A stretch of DNA of 64,000 bases. It comes from Sipunculus nudus. Lineage: Eukaryota > Annelida > Sipuncula > Golfingiida > Sipunculidae. Positions 37,101 to 45,750 of the stretch are shown here, piece by piece (within the stretch, counting starts at the first letter, position 1; the number at the start of each line of letters is the position of its first letter). Location: positions 42,163,558-42,227,557 of the forward strand of contig CM049310.1 of the NCBI GenBank assembly GCA_026874595.1. Reading direction: 5' to 3'. A program made the translations under genes and the position numbers. Below the pieces are notes generated by a model. The model had not been told where the DNA came from and searched no databases. It saw only the letters and a program-made list of their open reading frames with translations.

Positions 37101-40100
37101 TTTTCACACACTAATTATTTGTTTGTTCATAAGCACACTAGTATATCACTGTATAAACTATAAACAGTCTCTGGACACACATTCACATTTCTGGTATAGT
37201 TTTATCACAAAATCTGTAAACTATCCCGTAAATATTACAATTTTTATCAGAAAATTTATAAAAAAAAGTACCTTGTAAATATCACAAATGTGCACTTTTA
37301 ATACCTAATCATTAGTACTCAACATATTATTACATATAGATCAGCAAAATAGATAATTTGGTAAGTCAACACTTTATTGTCAGATCATTGTCCAAAAAAT
37401 AATGGAAAGTACAGAGTATATAACACTAAAATAGACTGAAATAAAGCATACATTAATTTGCTGGCAGTTTAGCCAGTGGGGTAGACTGCCGGCAAGGTCA
37501 ATCTCCATGCCGGCTGTTTAGCCTGTGGACTAAACTGCCGGCACCCTGCCGGCTGTTTAGCCACTTCCAAATAAAAACCCAATGAACTGTTCTGAATCCA
37601 CAGTTATTCAAAGCCTCTGAGTCAAAGTCAAATGTACTTACAATAAAGCTTCAGTTTAAAAGAGGTTTGACAAAAAAAGCAAGTTTTACATTGTAATGTT
37701 TTAACTTTATACTTCAAGCATAAAGCATTGATACAAGTGGGTTGTTTGAATTAAGGGAGCTTTGCAAAAAGATCTATCTGTATTTTAAAATTTACTTGGG
37801 CTAGACTTGAAAATGGTCCTGAAAAGAACAAACCAAAACTTTTGCAATTGCCTGAGAAAACAAGGAGAGGTATAGACACATTTTGTAGGGAAAGGTGTCA
37901 TTTACTCAGGGAAGTTGTGGTCATTTGGGTTTGTTGATATGTCTAGTTTATCATTTTTACAAAGCCTGAGGTAAAGCCTTACATCTAAATCCTCTATTTT
38001 TGTCTTAGAGTTTGTAATTTTTACTTGTAAATAAAGTCAAGACCAAGCAGAGTTATGCATTTCTTTTCCTCACAAATCTTGCTGATAATAATATAATGAT
38101 AATATGCATTATAAGTCATACAGAATGGCACAGAAATCACTGAAAACATATCATGCAGCGTTGCCGTTAGTCCATCATATATCAGTTAACCATTAATATA
38201 TATTGAAATATGATATATACTGTAGAGGATGTAAATGGTATATTTATCAAGATCCTTAGTGTAATATTTCATATAATGTTATAATAAGTTATTCATTGTT
38301 GACAAATATTCAGGTTTTTTTCCAAATCCTGTCTGAAAAAGAAGATCTACTAGTATTTTTCCAACACGGGGTTTTCCCAATTGTTTCACCTTAAAGGATT
38401 TTAACTAATACCATTTTTAACTCCTTCTACATGCCATACTTGGAAAACCCCAGAAAATCCTTTTAACTGAGAGCATATAAATTTACAGTTGTGCCAAATG
38501 TGAGCTGGCTGAGGCCTTGAACAAAGAGACCTGTTACAAAGAGATTTTACACCGGAGAGACAGCGTCATCTTACAGCTTGATGAGAGGCTTGAACAACTG
38601 GAAGATCTGACAATGGATAAGAAAAGGTGAATGTTCTAAATATCTCCCCTCCTCCCCTGTAGGATCAAATATTCAAACTGCATTTCTTTTCCTGGTGTGT
38701 CTGACAACCTTACACTAGCAACTGCTGTTGTCTGATGATTGATGTATTTAGATGGTATATCTTATTTCTCAATTACAAATTCCCTTCACAGGAATGTAGG
38801 TGTGGTGTCAGATTTCCTGTTTTCACGTGACCACCCCCACAGACTACAGAATGTCACTATATTTGAGCCCTGGAGATTTCCTGGAATTAGTTATTGTAAC
38901 CATTTGTACAATCTATGTTATGGTATACAGTTTAAATAAAAAAAAAGAATGTATTATTAACATGATGATTCTCGGTTATTATTAACATATGATTAGCCTT
39001 TGAGTGACAGTATAAGATGGATTAGGAACTTAACTGAAGAATTGTAGTAGATTAATATTGGCCACACAATTTTTTCTTGCTGAATTTTCTTTGATGAACT
39101 TTTGTAATGAGCTGAGTTTCATGGCCTGGCTTGACTTGGTAAAAAATCAGCATGTATTTTATTTAATTAAAAATTAATTGTTTCAGATATAATACACCAT
39201 GCTAATAACTATATATATAGTCCATCATTACCTTGTTATGCTGATATCATGGTAGTCTTGTTAGTCAACTAATTTAACCTTGCCTATAAAAGTCTATATA
39301 TATGGGGATAACCTTTCTAAGACCACATTTTGTATGAAGACCAGACCAAGTTGCATGAAGTTAGCCAACTTAAGCTTTGTGGAATAATGGTGAGAACTAC
39401 AGGCAGCTCAGCTGGGCAGGCGGCTGGTGGCCATGAGAAATGGTTGTGTCATTATTCTCTAATAAGTTATTGTAGGCTCTGTTCTGTCCCTCATTTTTTT
39501 ACCATGTCTCCCTGGCTTCTGATATTTTGCCTCCATGAAGAGGTTACCCTTAGTTTAGAACAAATTATCATGTAATTATTCATAATTCTGGTAAAACTAG
39601 ATGTAAGTTGAAACAGATCTAGTGATTTTTTTACAGTTTTTTAAGTTAGTAATAAATTGACATGTATTTTTAGCTCAGCTGACTATAAGTCATCTGAGCT
39701 ATAGTCGTGGTCCATTGTCCGTCGTCTGTCCATCGTGCTGTCCGGATGTCCGTCCATAAGACTGGCACATTTCGACACCATTGGACCTACGAATCTGAAA
39801 TTCGCCATAAAGTTAAATGTCCCCAAAATCTCCTACCATGCCAAAAATTGGGTCAATAGGACTTCATTCCTTCGAGATATTAAGGAAAAACCTCAATTTT
39901 TTGTTAGAAATCTATTTTCACACTTCAGGACTGCCTAATATCAAAACCACTCATCTGGTTGTCTTCATATTTACCATAAATATTCCTCTATATAGTTCCT
40001 ATGTACATGCCAGAAATTAAGTCAGTATTATTTAATTTTAAAAAGTTATGGGCCGAAACATAATGGACTTTGTAAAAAAATCAGGAAAGATTTTTGGTCA

Positions 40101-43100
40101 CTTAAGACCAAAAGTGTTAAAGGTAGGGACTTTTTTTTCAGTAATACAACTTTAATTAATCAAAATTAAATTGTATACCAAAAATTAGATCAAAATCTGT
40201 TAAAATTTTTTTAAATATTGGCAAAAATATAAAATTGGTACCTTAAATTTTGCCTAAGTTTGACCATGGCACATTTTTTTCCTGTAAGTACTGTGGAGTT
40301 AATTTTCACAGCATGTACACATAAGGATTTAATCTGTTAAAATCTGAAATTTGAAAATAAAAGCTGCAAAATTATTAGGCTAGTTATTGATTTTTTTTAG
40401 GCTCTTGTTGTATTCCCTTACATTGTCAAGCAGTCCACTTTGATGACTGTAGGTCATTCAGTGCACATCTCTATGCTCCGCAGGCTGTTGGCATAATGTT
40501 AGATGTCCCCAAAATCTCCTACCATACCAAAAATTGAGTCATTAGGACTTCGTTCCTTCAAGATATTAAGGAAAAACCTCGGTTTTCCATAAAAAAAGCC
40601 ATAGTTACACTTCAAGGCTGCCTAATATTAAAACCACTGATCTGTTTTTGATCATATATAGTATTCACATTCTTTCATACATTTTCTATGAACATACCAA
40701 AAATTAAGTTAGTATTGGGTATTATTTTGAAGTTATGGGCCCAAATATAATGCAATTTTTAAAAAATCAGGAAATATATTTACTCACCTAACATGAGAAT
40801 TGCTGAATCTAGAAACTTTTTTTCAAGAATATAACTTTATTTAATCAAGATTCAATTGTTTACCCAAAATTAGATCTGAATTTTTCAAATTTTTTTCAAG
40901 TTATTAGCATAAATAAAAAATCAATACCTTAAATTTTGTCCAACTTTGGCAATGGCACGTTTTTTTCCCTGTAAGCATTGTTGATTTAATTTTCACAGCA
41001 TATATACATAAGGATTTAATCTTTTAGAATCTGAAATTTCAAAGAAATTGATTGGAAAGAATAGCTTTTATTCATGTTTTCATACACCATGTCAAGTGTT
41101 GTTTACATCTAGCCCACCTAGTAGTACAGCCTTCACTTGCATTATGTAACCCACCCCAGGCAGCTTGCCTTGGCTCAGCTTGGCCACTACCAGCAGGCTT
41201 CCCCTCTGCCCTGCACTCCCCTCCCCCCAGATGGTGCATAAACTAGATGAATGTTATTATTTTCTGTATTTGATTCATTCTTATTCTAGGCTATGCTACA
41301 TTTAAGATTTTGTATTGTACCACCAGGGTTACAATGATTAAAGTGTACATTTAATTGTGTCCATAAAGTGGTGTATTGCTATGAAAGTGTGGATGTTCAT
41401 CAGATAAGTAATTCCTTACTTCAGAAGAGTAAAAACTTCACCAGGTGTTAAATTGACTATTAATTCCAGTAATAAATTAAAACTGGGATAGTAATTAGCA
41501 CAATGATATTGTTTGTCCCTCATTCAACCAACTGTGTATACTTTATTTGAAAAGATGTTTTATTTTATCAAATTTACTGAATCTTTTATTTTATTTTGTT
41601 GAATAAAATTAAGCATGTACTGAAAACTCCAATGTGAAAAAACTTTTTAAAAGTGATTCTAGGAATATTCTTGTAGATGCCATGTTGTGGCATTATTTTC
41701 TTTTAAATTCAGTTTAAACATTTATGATTTAAAAATAATAAAATATATGTGTATGCATAATATGACCCAATATGAGCTACACTCTGGATATATAATGATT
41801 GCAACTTTTGCAACAATTCTAATATTTTAACTTATAGTTTCAGTTTTTTTCACTCTGTATATATAATGATTGCAACTTTTGCAACAATTCTAATATTTTA
41901 ACTTATAGTTTCAGTTTTATTCACTCTGTATATATATAATGATTGCAACTTTTGCAACAATTCTAATATTTTAACTTATATTTTTTTAAGTTTTTTTTAT
42001 TAAAAATTTATAAAACCTGTAAATAAAAAAATGATTCATATATAAACTTCTTAATGGAAAAAGTGGATATGCTAAAAAAATAGGCTTATATATAAACTTA
42101 AATGCATTATTCCCTTGAAAGTGAAATAAAGGTATTAGTCCATTCTGTCCACTTGCCTGTCCATCGGTAAATTTTCATATGCATCACAGTATCTCAAAAC
42201 TTTTACTGTTTTTCTTCATGACAGTCTTGTCAGAGTATTAGTTTGCAATCATATATTTAGATCTTTACTATAACCTAGTAGGAGGGCCCCTTTCCTCTTA
42301 GCTTTTCATATTCTTATATAAATGAAAAACATTACAATAGAATATTTCTACATCCACCTTCGTGCTGCCCTCACTTTTCCATTCTCCGAACCCCATCCCC
42401 AAGTCAGCCTCAGTAAGCAAGAACAAGATGAATCAGATATATTCATACTTTAATATTTTGTATAACTATTCGTCCATAGGTGCCTATGTACATGCCAGAA
42501 ATTATGTCAATATTGTGTACTATGTAGACATAGTGGGCATCACAATAATGTACCTTGTCAAGACTAAAGAGATATTGTGTCATACAGTCACAAATTCATA
42601 AATCACTTCATCAGCATAGTTAATCATAACATCATATCTGTCAAATTGAAAGCTTGCAGACTACCACACTTTAGATCCTTCAACAAATAGCCTTATCATC
42701 ATTCTACTACTGCTTATTACTGCTGTCATTGCATTCATATTTGCTCAAATATATCACAATTTTCAATCCCTCCTAAACAAATAAAAAATAAACCACTATA
42801 TTTTACTCTATTAATCCATCAGTCAGGTAATTTCATTTATCATTTACTCACATATTACATTACATTCCTTTATAATAGCCCAACATGTCCATGATATTCA
42901 TAAGCTTTATCGACTTGATATAGTATCACAGTGGAGAAACATTTATAGTCCAATCAAGATCAGCTGAGGGCCGTGACCCATGGGTCCCTTGTTTTGTATA
43001 GCACTATACTACTTATTAGTAGTGCTCTTAAGTGCTAGGACATTGCCTTGACAAAATTGTTTCAAAAGAACTAGGACTGATATTGAGACAAAACTGACCA

Positions 43101-45382
43101 AAACTGACTTTTTAGTAGAGTTTGCAGGTTATTCCACAAGTTGTTGGCACAGGTCTGATTATGGTTGTCAAACAGTGAGAGCAAGGTATCACTGGTTGAA
43201 AACTTGTAGTTTGACCCACAATGCAGTACCCCACACTCTTTGTTCCGATTACAATTTTTGGCACTGTGCCAGAGGGTGGTGGTGAAATCTAACAAACCCT
43301 GCTGAAGCAGGCAGTGGTTAAGTGGAAGAAATATGGAGTGACTGCAGTGTATATACCCACTGCAAAAAGATTTTTACCTTAATTGACCTATATGTTCACA
43401 TTGTTTTTTCTGTTTATTAATTAAATTACTTTAAACCAGTTAAAAAATATTTATCTGCAAAGAAAATGACAAACATATCTTTTATTGTTTTGCCAGACTT
43501 ATGTTTAAGTCCGTAGTTTAATACATTCTATACTTGAGCAGCAGAAATTATTTTTTTCTAGCTAGTTAACATAAATTGCTGTTCGGAACACAATACTGCT
43601 AGGACTAATTAAAACTTTAGACTGTCTACTCTACTTTATCTGATTAATAAGTTTAGTGACTGCTTTAATTCTCTGTATTGGTAGTTTACTGTGAATTAAG
43701 AAATCAATATTGCAGTAGATTTATTGTACTAATGGTTCACCTGTTAGTGTGAGAAAACCAGTCAGATACCTGCTTGGATTAATAACAAGATATCTTGAAT
43801 TTCTTCTCCTTTATTTTAATCTATATCATATCCTGTATCTACTCTGAAGAAATGACCCAGATCAATCAGTACAGCACAAGAACATTACTTTCATGCCTGT
43901 CAAAATCATTTCTCCATTATTAAAGGGTATATTAATAACCAGCAGCATCTGTAACTTGCTGGTATCACCTTTCTTTTGCTTGTTTCTCTCCTGCAATGAG
44001 TGTACAGATTATATTTAGCTTGAGTTTAACTTACCTCGGCTAACTTGCTTCTGTTTGTATGAAGGATTGCTAAGTAAATATACTGATCAGATTTAATTGA
44101 GCTTAATTATTGGGATGATTGGGCATTATATCAGGAAAGAACAAGATTAATTTTCGGTGTTTCTCTTCTTCTTAGGGTAGATCCAAGACCATCTGTACTC
44201 TAATGATCAGGGCCCTGTCCTTTATTATGAGATAAAGCAGATGTGAATTAGTACAGTGGATACAGCAGGTGCTCACTAAGAAACAACCAGGGTTTTAAAC
44301 CCAGCACATGCAGACCAATGGGTGAATTTTCTTTTCACTTTCTTTAACATTGACTTAGATGTTTGGGCTTTTTATATAGAGATATTCATCCTCCCCTTGT
44401 CTTAAAGAGAGATGTCTATTTCCAGATGTACATCCATATTTTGTAAGCTGATCTCATGTATTGACTTGATGGGAACTCTTATAAAGGGTATACTGTTTAT
44501 GATCAATGAACATGACTCACTTAAAATTCCCTTTTGTGCATATGTTTGCCATATCAAATTGTATCACATATTCTTTAACAAATATTTTTTTTCAACATTG
44601 ATTTTGTTGCTTTATGTCATATGTTATAGATAGAAGTACATGCACTTCAGTTAGAATTCATGTAAAGTCACATGTATTCCCATGTATGGTTTACTGTTAT
44701 ACTTCTTCTGTATTTGATTATATAGTTTGCTGTTTTGTATATTATCTTGCTGGAATATAAGAATTGCTCTTTGTCAATCACTGGCTGTCCAGCAGTCTAG
44801 GATTTAAACACAGAATATATCAGGGGGTTTGTACAGATGAGGGGTAAAATGCTTAGCTCTCTCAGCTGGTGACCCAGGTTTGATTCCCAGTGTGGCCATG
44901 AGAGTGGGTTGTAGTGGCTAGTCCAATGTCAGTGATTTTCTCCAGTTTCTCTGGTTTCCTCCACCTCTAGACACAGCCAAATGCCACCACCTTACCCTTG
45001 GAAAGTGCCTTGATTGGTTATATAACTATTTGTACAATCCATGTCTATCAAATCAAATTTGAAGGAATATTTCATGATTGATTTGGGAAGTTTTATTTTG
45101 ATAAACAGACAAGCCCTGGAAAAGTATCTCCTTGAAACACGAAAACTGTGTGAATCCTGTATAAGCAGTAACACAAACAACTGAAACAAGACAGTTGTGA
45201 TTAATGTGAAAATATTTCCATGTTTGATAGCCAACCTTTTTCTTGTTCTACAATAGCCAGGACAAAAGACTGAAGGAAAGAGTGCGGATGTTGCAGAACC
45301 AAAACCGCTTCCTTACTGAGGAGATAAAGAAGCTGGCCGTAATGAAACAGCAGGCCACAGGAGCTACCTGTACACACCACCA
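11346..45382 (+). CDS. TBC1D2/TBC1D2B-like coiled-coil protein, internal six exons, both ends missing
   Basis: Six exons (11346-11438, 12318-12441, 31554-31806, 34712-34813, 38489-38626, 45257-45382) have GT-AG borders and perfectly matching phases (0, 1, 2, 2, 2, 2), giving about 278 residues. The first starts [15 protein letters not shown], like the end of a PH-domain C-terminal helix. Later exons are charged heptad-rich coiled coil ([42 protein letters not shown]). [17 protein letters not shown] resembles the coiled coil between the PH and TBC (Rab-GAP) domains of TBC1D2/TBC1D2B; I infer this from memory of the family, and another PH/coiled-coil protein is possible. No initiation exon, PH core or TBC domain is visible. 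Upstream exons must lie left of 11.3 kb, possibly beyond the helicase pair, which would then sit in an intron. Introns are 0.9, 19.1, 2.9, 3.7 and 6.6 kb. Confidence 0.6.
12318..12441 (+). CDS. Coiled-coil gene, second visible exon
   Basis: The acceptor is GTCATAG and the donor GTCAGT. It encodes [20 protein letters not shown] followed by [20 protein letters not shown] and ends in phase 1. RRASL is a possible basophilic-kinase site. A 19,112-bp intron follows. Confidence 0.65.
12442..13903. other. Intron sequence, nothing recognised
   Basis: This is the first part of the 19.1-kb intron. It is AT-rich with short TATATA runs near 13690-13735. A tRNA-B-box-like GTTTGAATCC at about 12927 is too isolated to call a SINE. 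Confidence 0.5.
13904..15446 (+). mobile_element. Family A element, copy 1 (Helentron-like, non-autonomous)
   Basis: The 5' hairpin AGCTCGGCTGACT-ATA-AGTCATCTGAGCT starts at about 13905. The 3' end is CAGCTGAGCACTTTAACCCA followed by TGGGTCCCTTGTT. The internal sequence matches the copies at 39.7 and 52.2 kb (GATGTCCCCAAAATCTCCTA-type block, ATATTAAGGAAAAACCTC). No coding capacity. Confidence 0.7.
15596..16612 (+). mobile_element. Family B element, copy 1 (Helitron-like, non-autonomous)
   Basis: The 5' end is A/TCTGCCAAAG with hairpin partner GTTTTGCGGATAC. The 3' end is TTTGGCGGATAC, hairpin GTAGTC-ACCTGTC-GACTAC, then CTGTATTCTAG/TT. The interior holds degenerate GTGGTGCCACCT units. It starts 150 bp after the family A copy. 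Confidence 0.75.
16613..17872. other. Intron sequence between family B copies, nothing recognised
   Basis: AT-rich sequence with no supported exon or element ends. A mildly GC-richer stretch at 17460-17640 has no matching splice sites. Confidence 0.4.
17873..18957 (+). mobile_element. Family B element, copy 2
   Basis: The start is GTA/TCCGCCCAAAAAAG. The 3' end is TTTGGCGGATACACGTAGTC, then the hairpin partner GACTAC and CCGTATTCCTG/TT. The interior repeats GGTGGCGCCACC (or variants) about every 140 bp. The terminal CTAG has changed to CCTG. Confidence 0.75.
18958..19973. other. Intron sequence, nothing recognised
   Basis: AT-rich, with AAT-rich low-complexity sequence at about 19465-19575. 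No coding or repeat ends were identified. Confidence 0.4.
19974..20411. mobile_element. MITE family F, copy 2 (diverged)
   Basis: It shares the AAAGTACTTGCCC start region, the CACTTGCCC...GGGCAA block and the AATGTGAGTCCT end with the copy at 3193. Its left terminal repeat is mutated. Confidence 0.6.
20412..23627. other. Intron sequence with minor repeats
   Basis: A GTCTGTCTGTC-rich block (about 21450-21500) followed by GGGATAACTTCCCTAAATAT resembles the head of a family A/C-like element, but no ends were found. Two copies of a roughly 60-bp unit (GACATGTGGAGACATCTTCA-type) lie at 21680-21780. Confidence 0.4.
23627..24493 (+). mobile_element. Family A element, subtype 2, short copy
   Basis: The 5' end is AGCTCAGCTGACTGAAAGTC, then ATCT. 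The 3' end is AGTCAGCTGAGTGTCATGAC, then CCATGGGTCACTTGTTA. It contains a degenerate GGTGCCACCTG and a second 5'-end-like AGCTCAGCTGACTG at 24286, so it may be a composite. It is the shortest apparently complete copy (867 bp). Confidence 0.7.
24494..25524. repeat. Intron sequence with a degenerate AGTCTGAGAGCAAGT minisatellite (25030-25235)
   Basis: Units such as CATAGTCAGAGAGCAAATGC and AGTTTGAGAGCAAGTGCAG recur about every 30-50 bp at 25030-25235. Nothing else was recognised. Confidence 0.5.
25525..26815 (+). repeat. Family E repeat with inverted AAGGTCA half-sites, split by a hAT-like insertion
   Basis: AATAACTTGAAAAGAATTTG, then AGGGCTAGGTCAAGTTC and a TGACCTTGA...TCAAGGTCA pair recur at 25548-25660, 25691-25803 and, after the insertion, 26680-26800. 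The period is about 143 bp. Confidence 0.7.
25810..26650. mobile_element. hAT-like MITE, 841 bp
   Basis: The ends TAGTGGTGGGCCGATCATCG and CGACTCCCACCAATA form imperfect terminal inverted repeats (TAGTGGTGGG versus TATTGGTGGG). The flanking 8-mers CACAGAGG (25802-25809) and CATAGAGA (26651-26658) match at 6 of 8 bases, as expected for an old hAT target duplication. A 78-codon open frame inside (minus, 26062-26298) is not recognised as a transposase. Confidence 0.7.
26816..29520. other. Intron sequence, nothing firmly recognised
   Basis: 27100-27560 is GC-richer than its flanks (for example GAAGCCGGGTGCCGTACGAT) but has no open frame with splice support. 28029-28132 is a (TA)n tract. The remainder is AT-rich. 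Confidence 0.4.
28029..28132. repeat. (TA)n microsatellite
   Basis: A long TA tract with a few AAATA and CATA interruptions. Confidence 0.95.
29521..31153 (+). mobile_element. Family C element (Helentron-like) with about 332-bp tandem core and CTCF-like motifs
   Basis: The 5' hairpin is GCTTGCCGGAATC-AAA-GATTTCGGCAAGC. The 3' end is TTCCGGCAAGC, then GCTCGACC-TCT-GGTC and ATCTAG/TT. Three internal units (CATATCTCTAAAACCCAAAG at about 30190, 30521 and, diverged, 30855) each carry a GGCGCTGCAC block: TGGCTGCTAGGGGGCGCT (30136), TGGCCGCTAGGTGGCGCT (30467) and TAGCCAGTGGGGGGCGC (30801). GTCTGTCTGT-rich spacers occur. No coding capacity. Confidence 0.75.
31154..31553. other. Intron sequence just upstream of the third coiled-coil exon
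   Basis: No repeat ends or open frames. It contributes the acceptor tract TTTTCTTCTGTTTAG. Confidence 0.5.
31554..31806 (+). CDS. Coiled-coil gene, third visible exon
   Basis: The acceptor is TTCTGTTTAG and the donor GTAAGG. The 84 complete codons start [20 protein letters not shown]; a basic run (KKMKTRKMQ) follows, and it ends NEWIR with the last codon split. An internal CAG/GTAGG at about 31693 is a possible alternative donor. Confidence 0.75.
31850..32450 (+). repeat. Degenerate tandem repeat, about 125-135-bp period, about five units
   Basis: ACTGTTGTACTTTTATGGCT, TGTATTACTTCAGTACTAAC and TTGGATGTGAAATTATGGCT recur in order at about 32006, 32131, 32266 and 32393. It lies within the intron after the third coiled-coil exon. 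Confidence 0.75.
32451..34711. other. Intron sequence; (ATT)n tract at about 33181-33250
   Basis: Apart from the trinucleotide tract this is AT-rich sequence with no supported exon or element. Confidence 0.5.
34712..34813 (+). CDS. Coiled-coil gene, fourth visible exon
   Basis: The acceptor is TGTGGGGCAG and the donor GTAAAT. It encodes [20 protein letters not shown], then [13 protein letters not shown], where a clear heptad pattern starts. Phases are 2 in and 2 out. Confidence 0.7.
34912..37604. mobile_element. Fold-back element with long inverted arms, split by family B copy 3
   Basis: The left arm (34912-35372) and right arm (37342-37604) are inverted copies. They share ACTGTGGATTCAG ends, GGAAGTGGCTAAACAGCC, GGCAGTTTAGTCCACAGGCT and TGACTTACCAAATTA. 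The left arm has about 200 bp extra near its outer end. No coding sequence is visible and the target duplication was not resolved. Confidence 0.75.
35505..37057 (+). mobile_element. Family B element, copy 3, with 280-bp tandem core
   Basis: The 5' end is GTA/TCCGCCAAAAC-AGA-GTTTTGCGCATAC. The 3' end is TTTAGGCGGATAC, hairpin GTAGTCG-CTTGT-CGACTAC, then CCGTATTCTAG/TT. CATATCTCGGGAACCGTTTG recurs at 35746, 36026, 36306, 36586 and 36864, a 280-bp period. Each unit holds two GGTGGCGCCACC palindromes about 131-149 bp apart. A (GCCGCG)n tract lies at 35546-35580. The copy sits inside the fold-back element at 34912-37604. Confidence 0.85.
37605..38488. other. Intron sequence, nothing recognised
   Basis: AT-rich intron leading to the fifth coiled-coil exon. 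Confidence 0.5.
38489..38626 (+). CDS. Coiled-coil gene, fifth visible exon
   Basis: The acceptor is AATTTACAG and the donor GTGAAT. It encodes [20 protein letters not shown], then [20 protein letters not shown], then TMDKK. The segment is coiled coil with a C-x2-C at its start. Confidence 0.72.
38627..39670. other. Intron sequence, nothing recognised
   Basis: No element ends or supported frames between the fifth exon and family A copy 2. Confidence 0.5.
39671..42993 (+). mobile_element. Family A element, copy 2, with internal duplication
   Basis: The 5' hairpin is AGCTCAGCTGACT-ATA-AGTCATCTGAGCT at 39672. The 3' end is CAGCTGAGGGCCGTGACCCA, then TGGGTCCCTTGTTT at 42961-42993. GATGTCCCCAAAATCTCCTA-type blocks occur near 39815 and 40502, so the body is at least partly duplicated. 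A three-copy 73-75-bp repeat lies at 41785-41990. Confidence 0.75.
41785..41990 (+). repeat. Three-copy tandem repeat, 73-75-bp period
   Basis: AATGATTGCAACTTTTGCAA followed by CAATTCTAATATTTTAACTT is repeated three times nearly identically inside family A copy 2. Confidence 0.9.
42994..45256. other. Intron sequence containing a SINE
   Basis: Apart from the SINE at about 44843-45010, nothing was recognised. Confidence 0.5.
44843..45010 (+). mobile_element. tRNA-derived SINE
   Basis: An A-box-like TTAGCTCTCTCAGCTGG (44853-44869) and B-box-like GGTTTGATTCC (44878-44888) have tRNA-like spacing. They are followed by TTTTCTCCAGTTTCTCTGGT and TTCCTCCACC, a pyrimidine-rich body seen in invertebrate SINEs. 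The 3' end is approximate. Confidence 0.6.
45257..45382 (+). CDS. Coiled-coil gene, sixth visible exon, with an amplified donor site
   Basis: The acceptor is TTCTACAATAG and the donor GTAAGT at 45383. It encodes [20 protein letters not shown], then [20 protein letters not shown] and HQ, ending in phase 2. The last roughly 20 bases plus the donor are repeated downstream in a 70-bp tandem array. Confidence 0.75.
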
Positions 45383-45750
45383 GTAAGTCCCCACAACACT
45401 TCATGCAAATGTTCACAACCTAATGATGCAGGAGCTACCTTATCACACCACCAGTAAGTCCACACAACACTTCATGCAAATGTTCACAACCTAATGATAC
45501 AGAACTACCTGATCACACCACCAGTAAGTCCACACAACACTTCATGCAAATGTTCACAACCTAATGATACAGAACTACCTGATCACACCACCAGTAAGTC
45601 CACACAACACTTCATGCAAATGTACACAACCTAATGATACAGAACTACCTGATCACACCACCAGTAAGTCCACACAACACACTATGCAAATGTTCAAAAA
45701 CTAATGATACAGGACCTACCTGTACAAACCACCAGTAAGTCCACACAAAA
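45358..45750 (+). repeat. 70-bp tandem array carrying six 5' splice-site copies
   Basis: Each unit contains an exon tail (GAACTACCTGATCACACCAC or GGAGCTACCTGTACACACCA), the donor CAGTAAGTCC and intron sequence CACTTCATGCAAATGTTCAC. GTAAGT recurs at about 45383, 45453, 45523, 45593, 45663 and 45734. The first unit belongs to the real exon-intron boundary. Confidence 0.85.
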
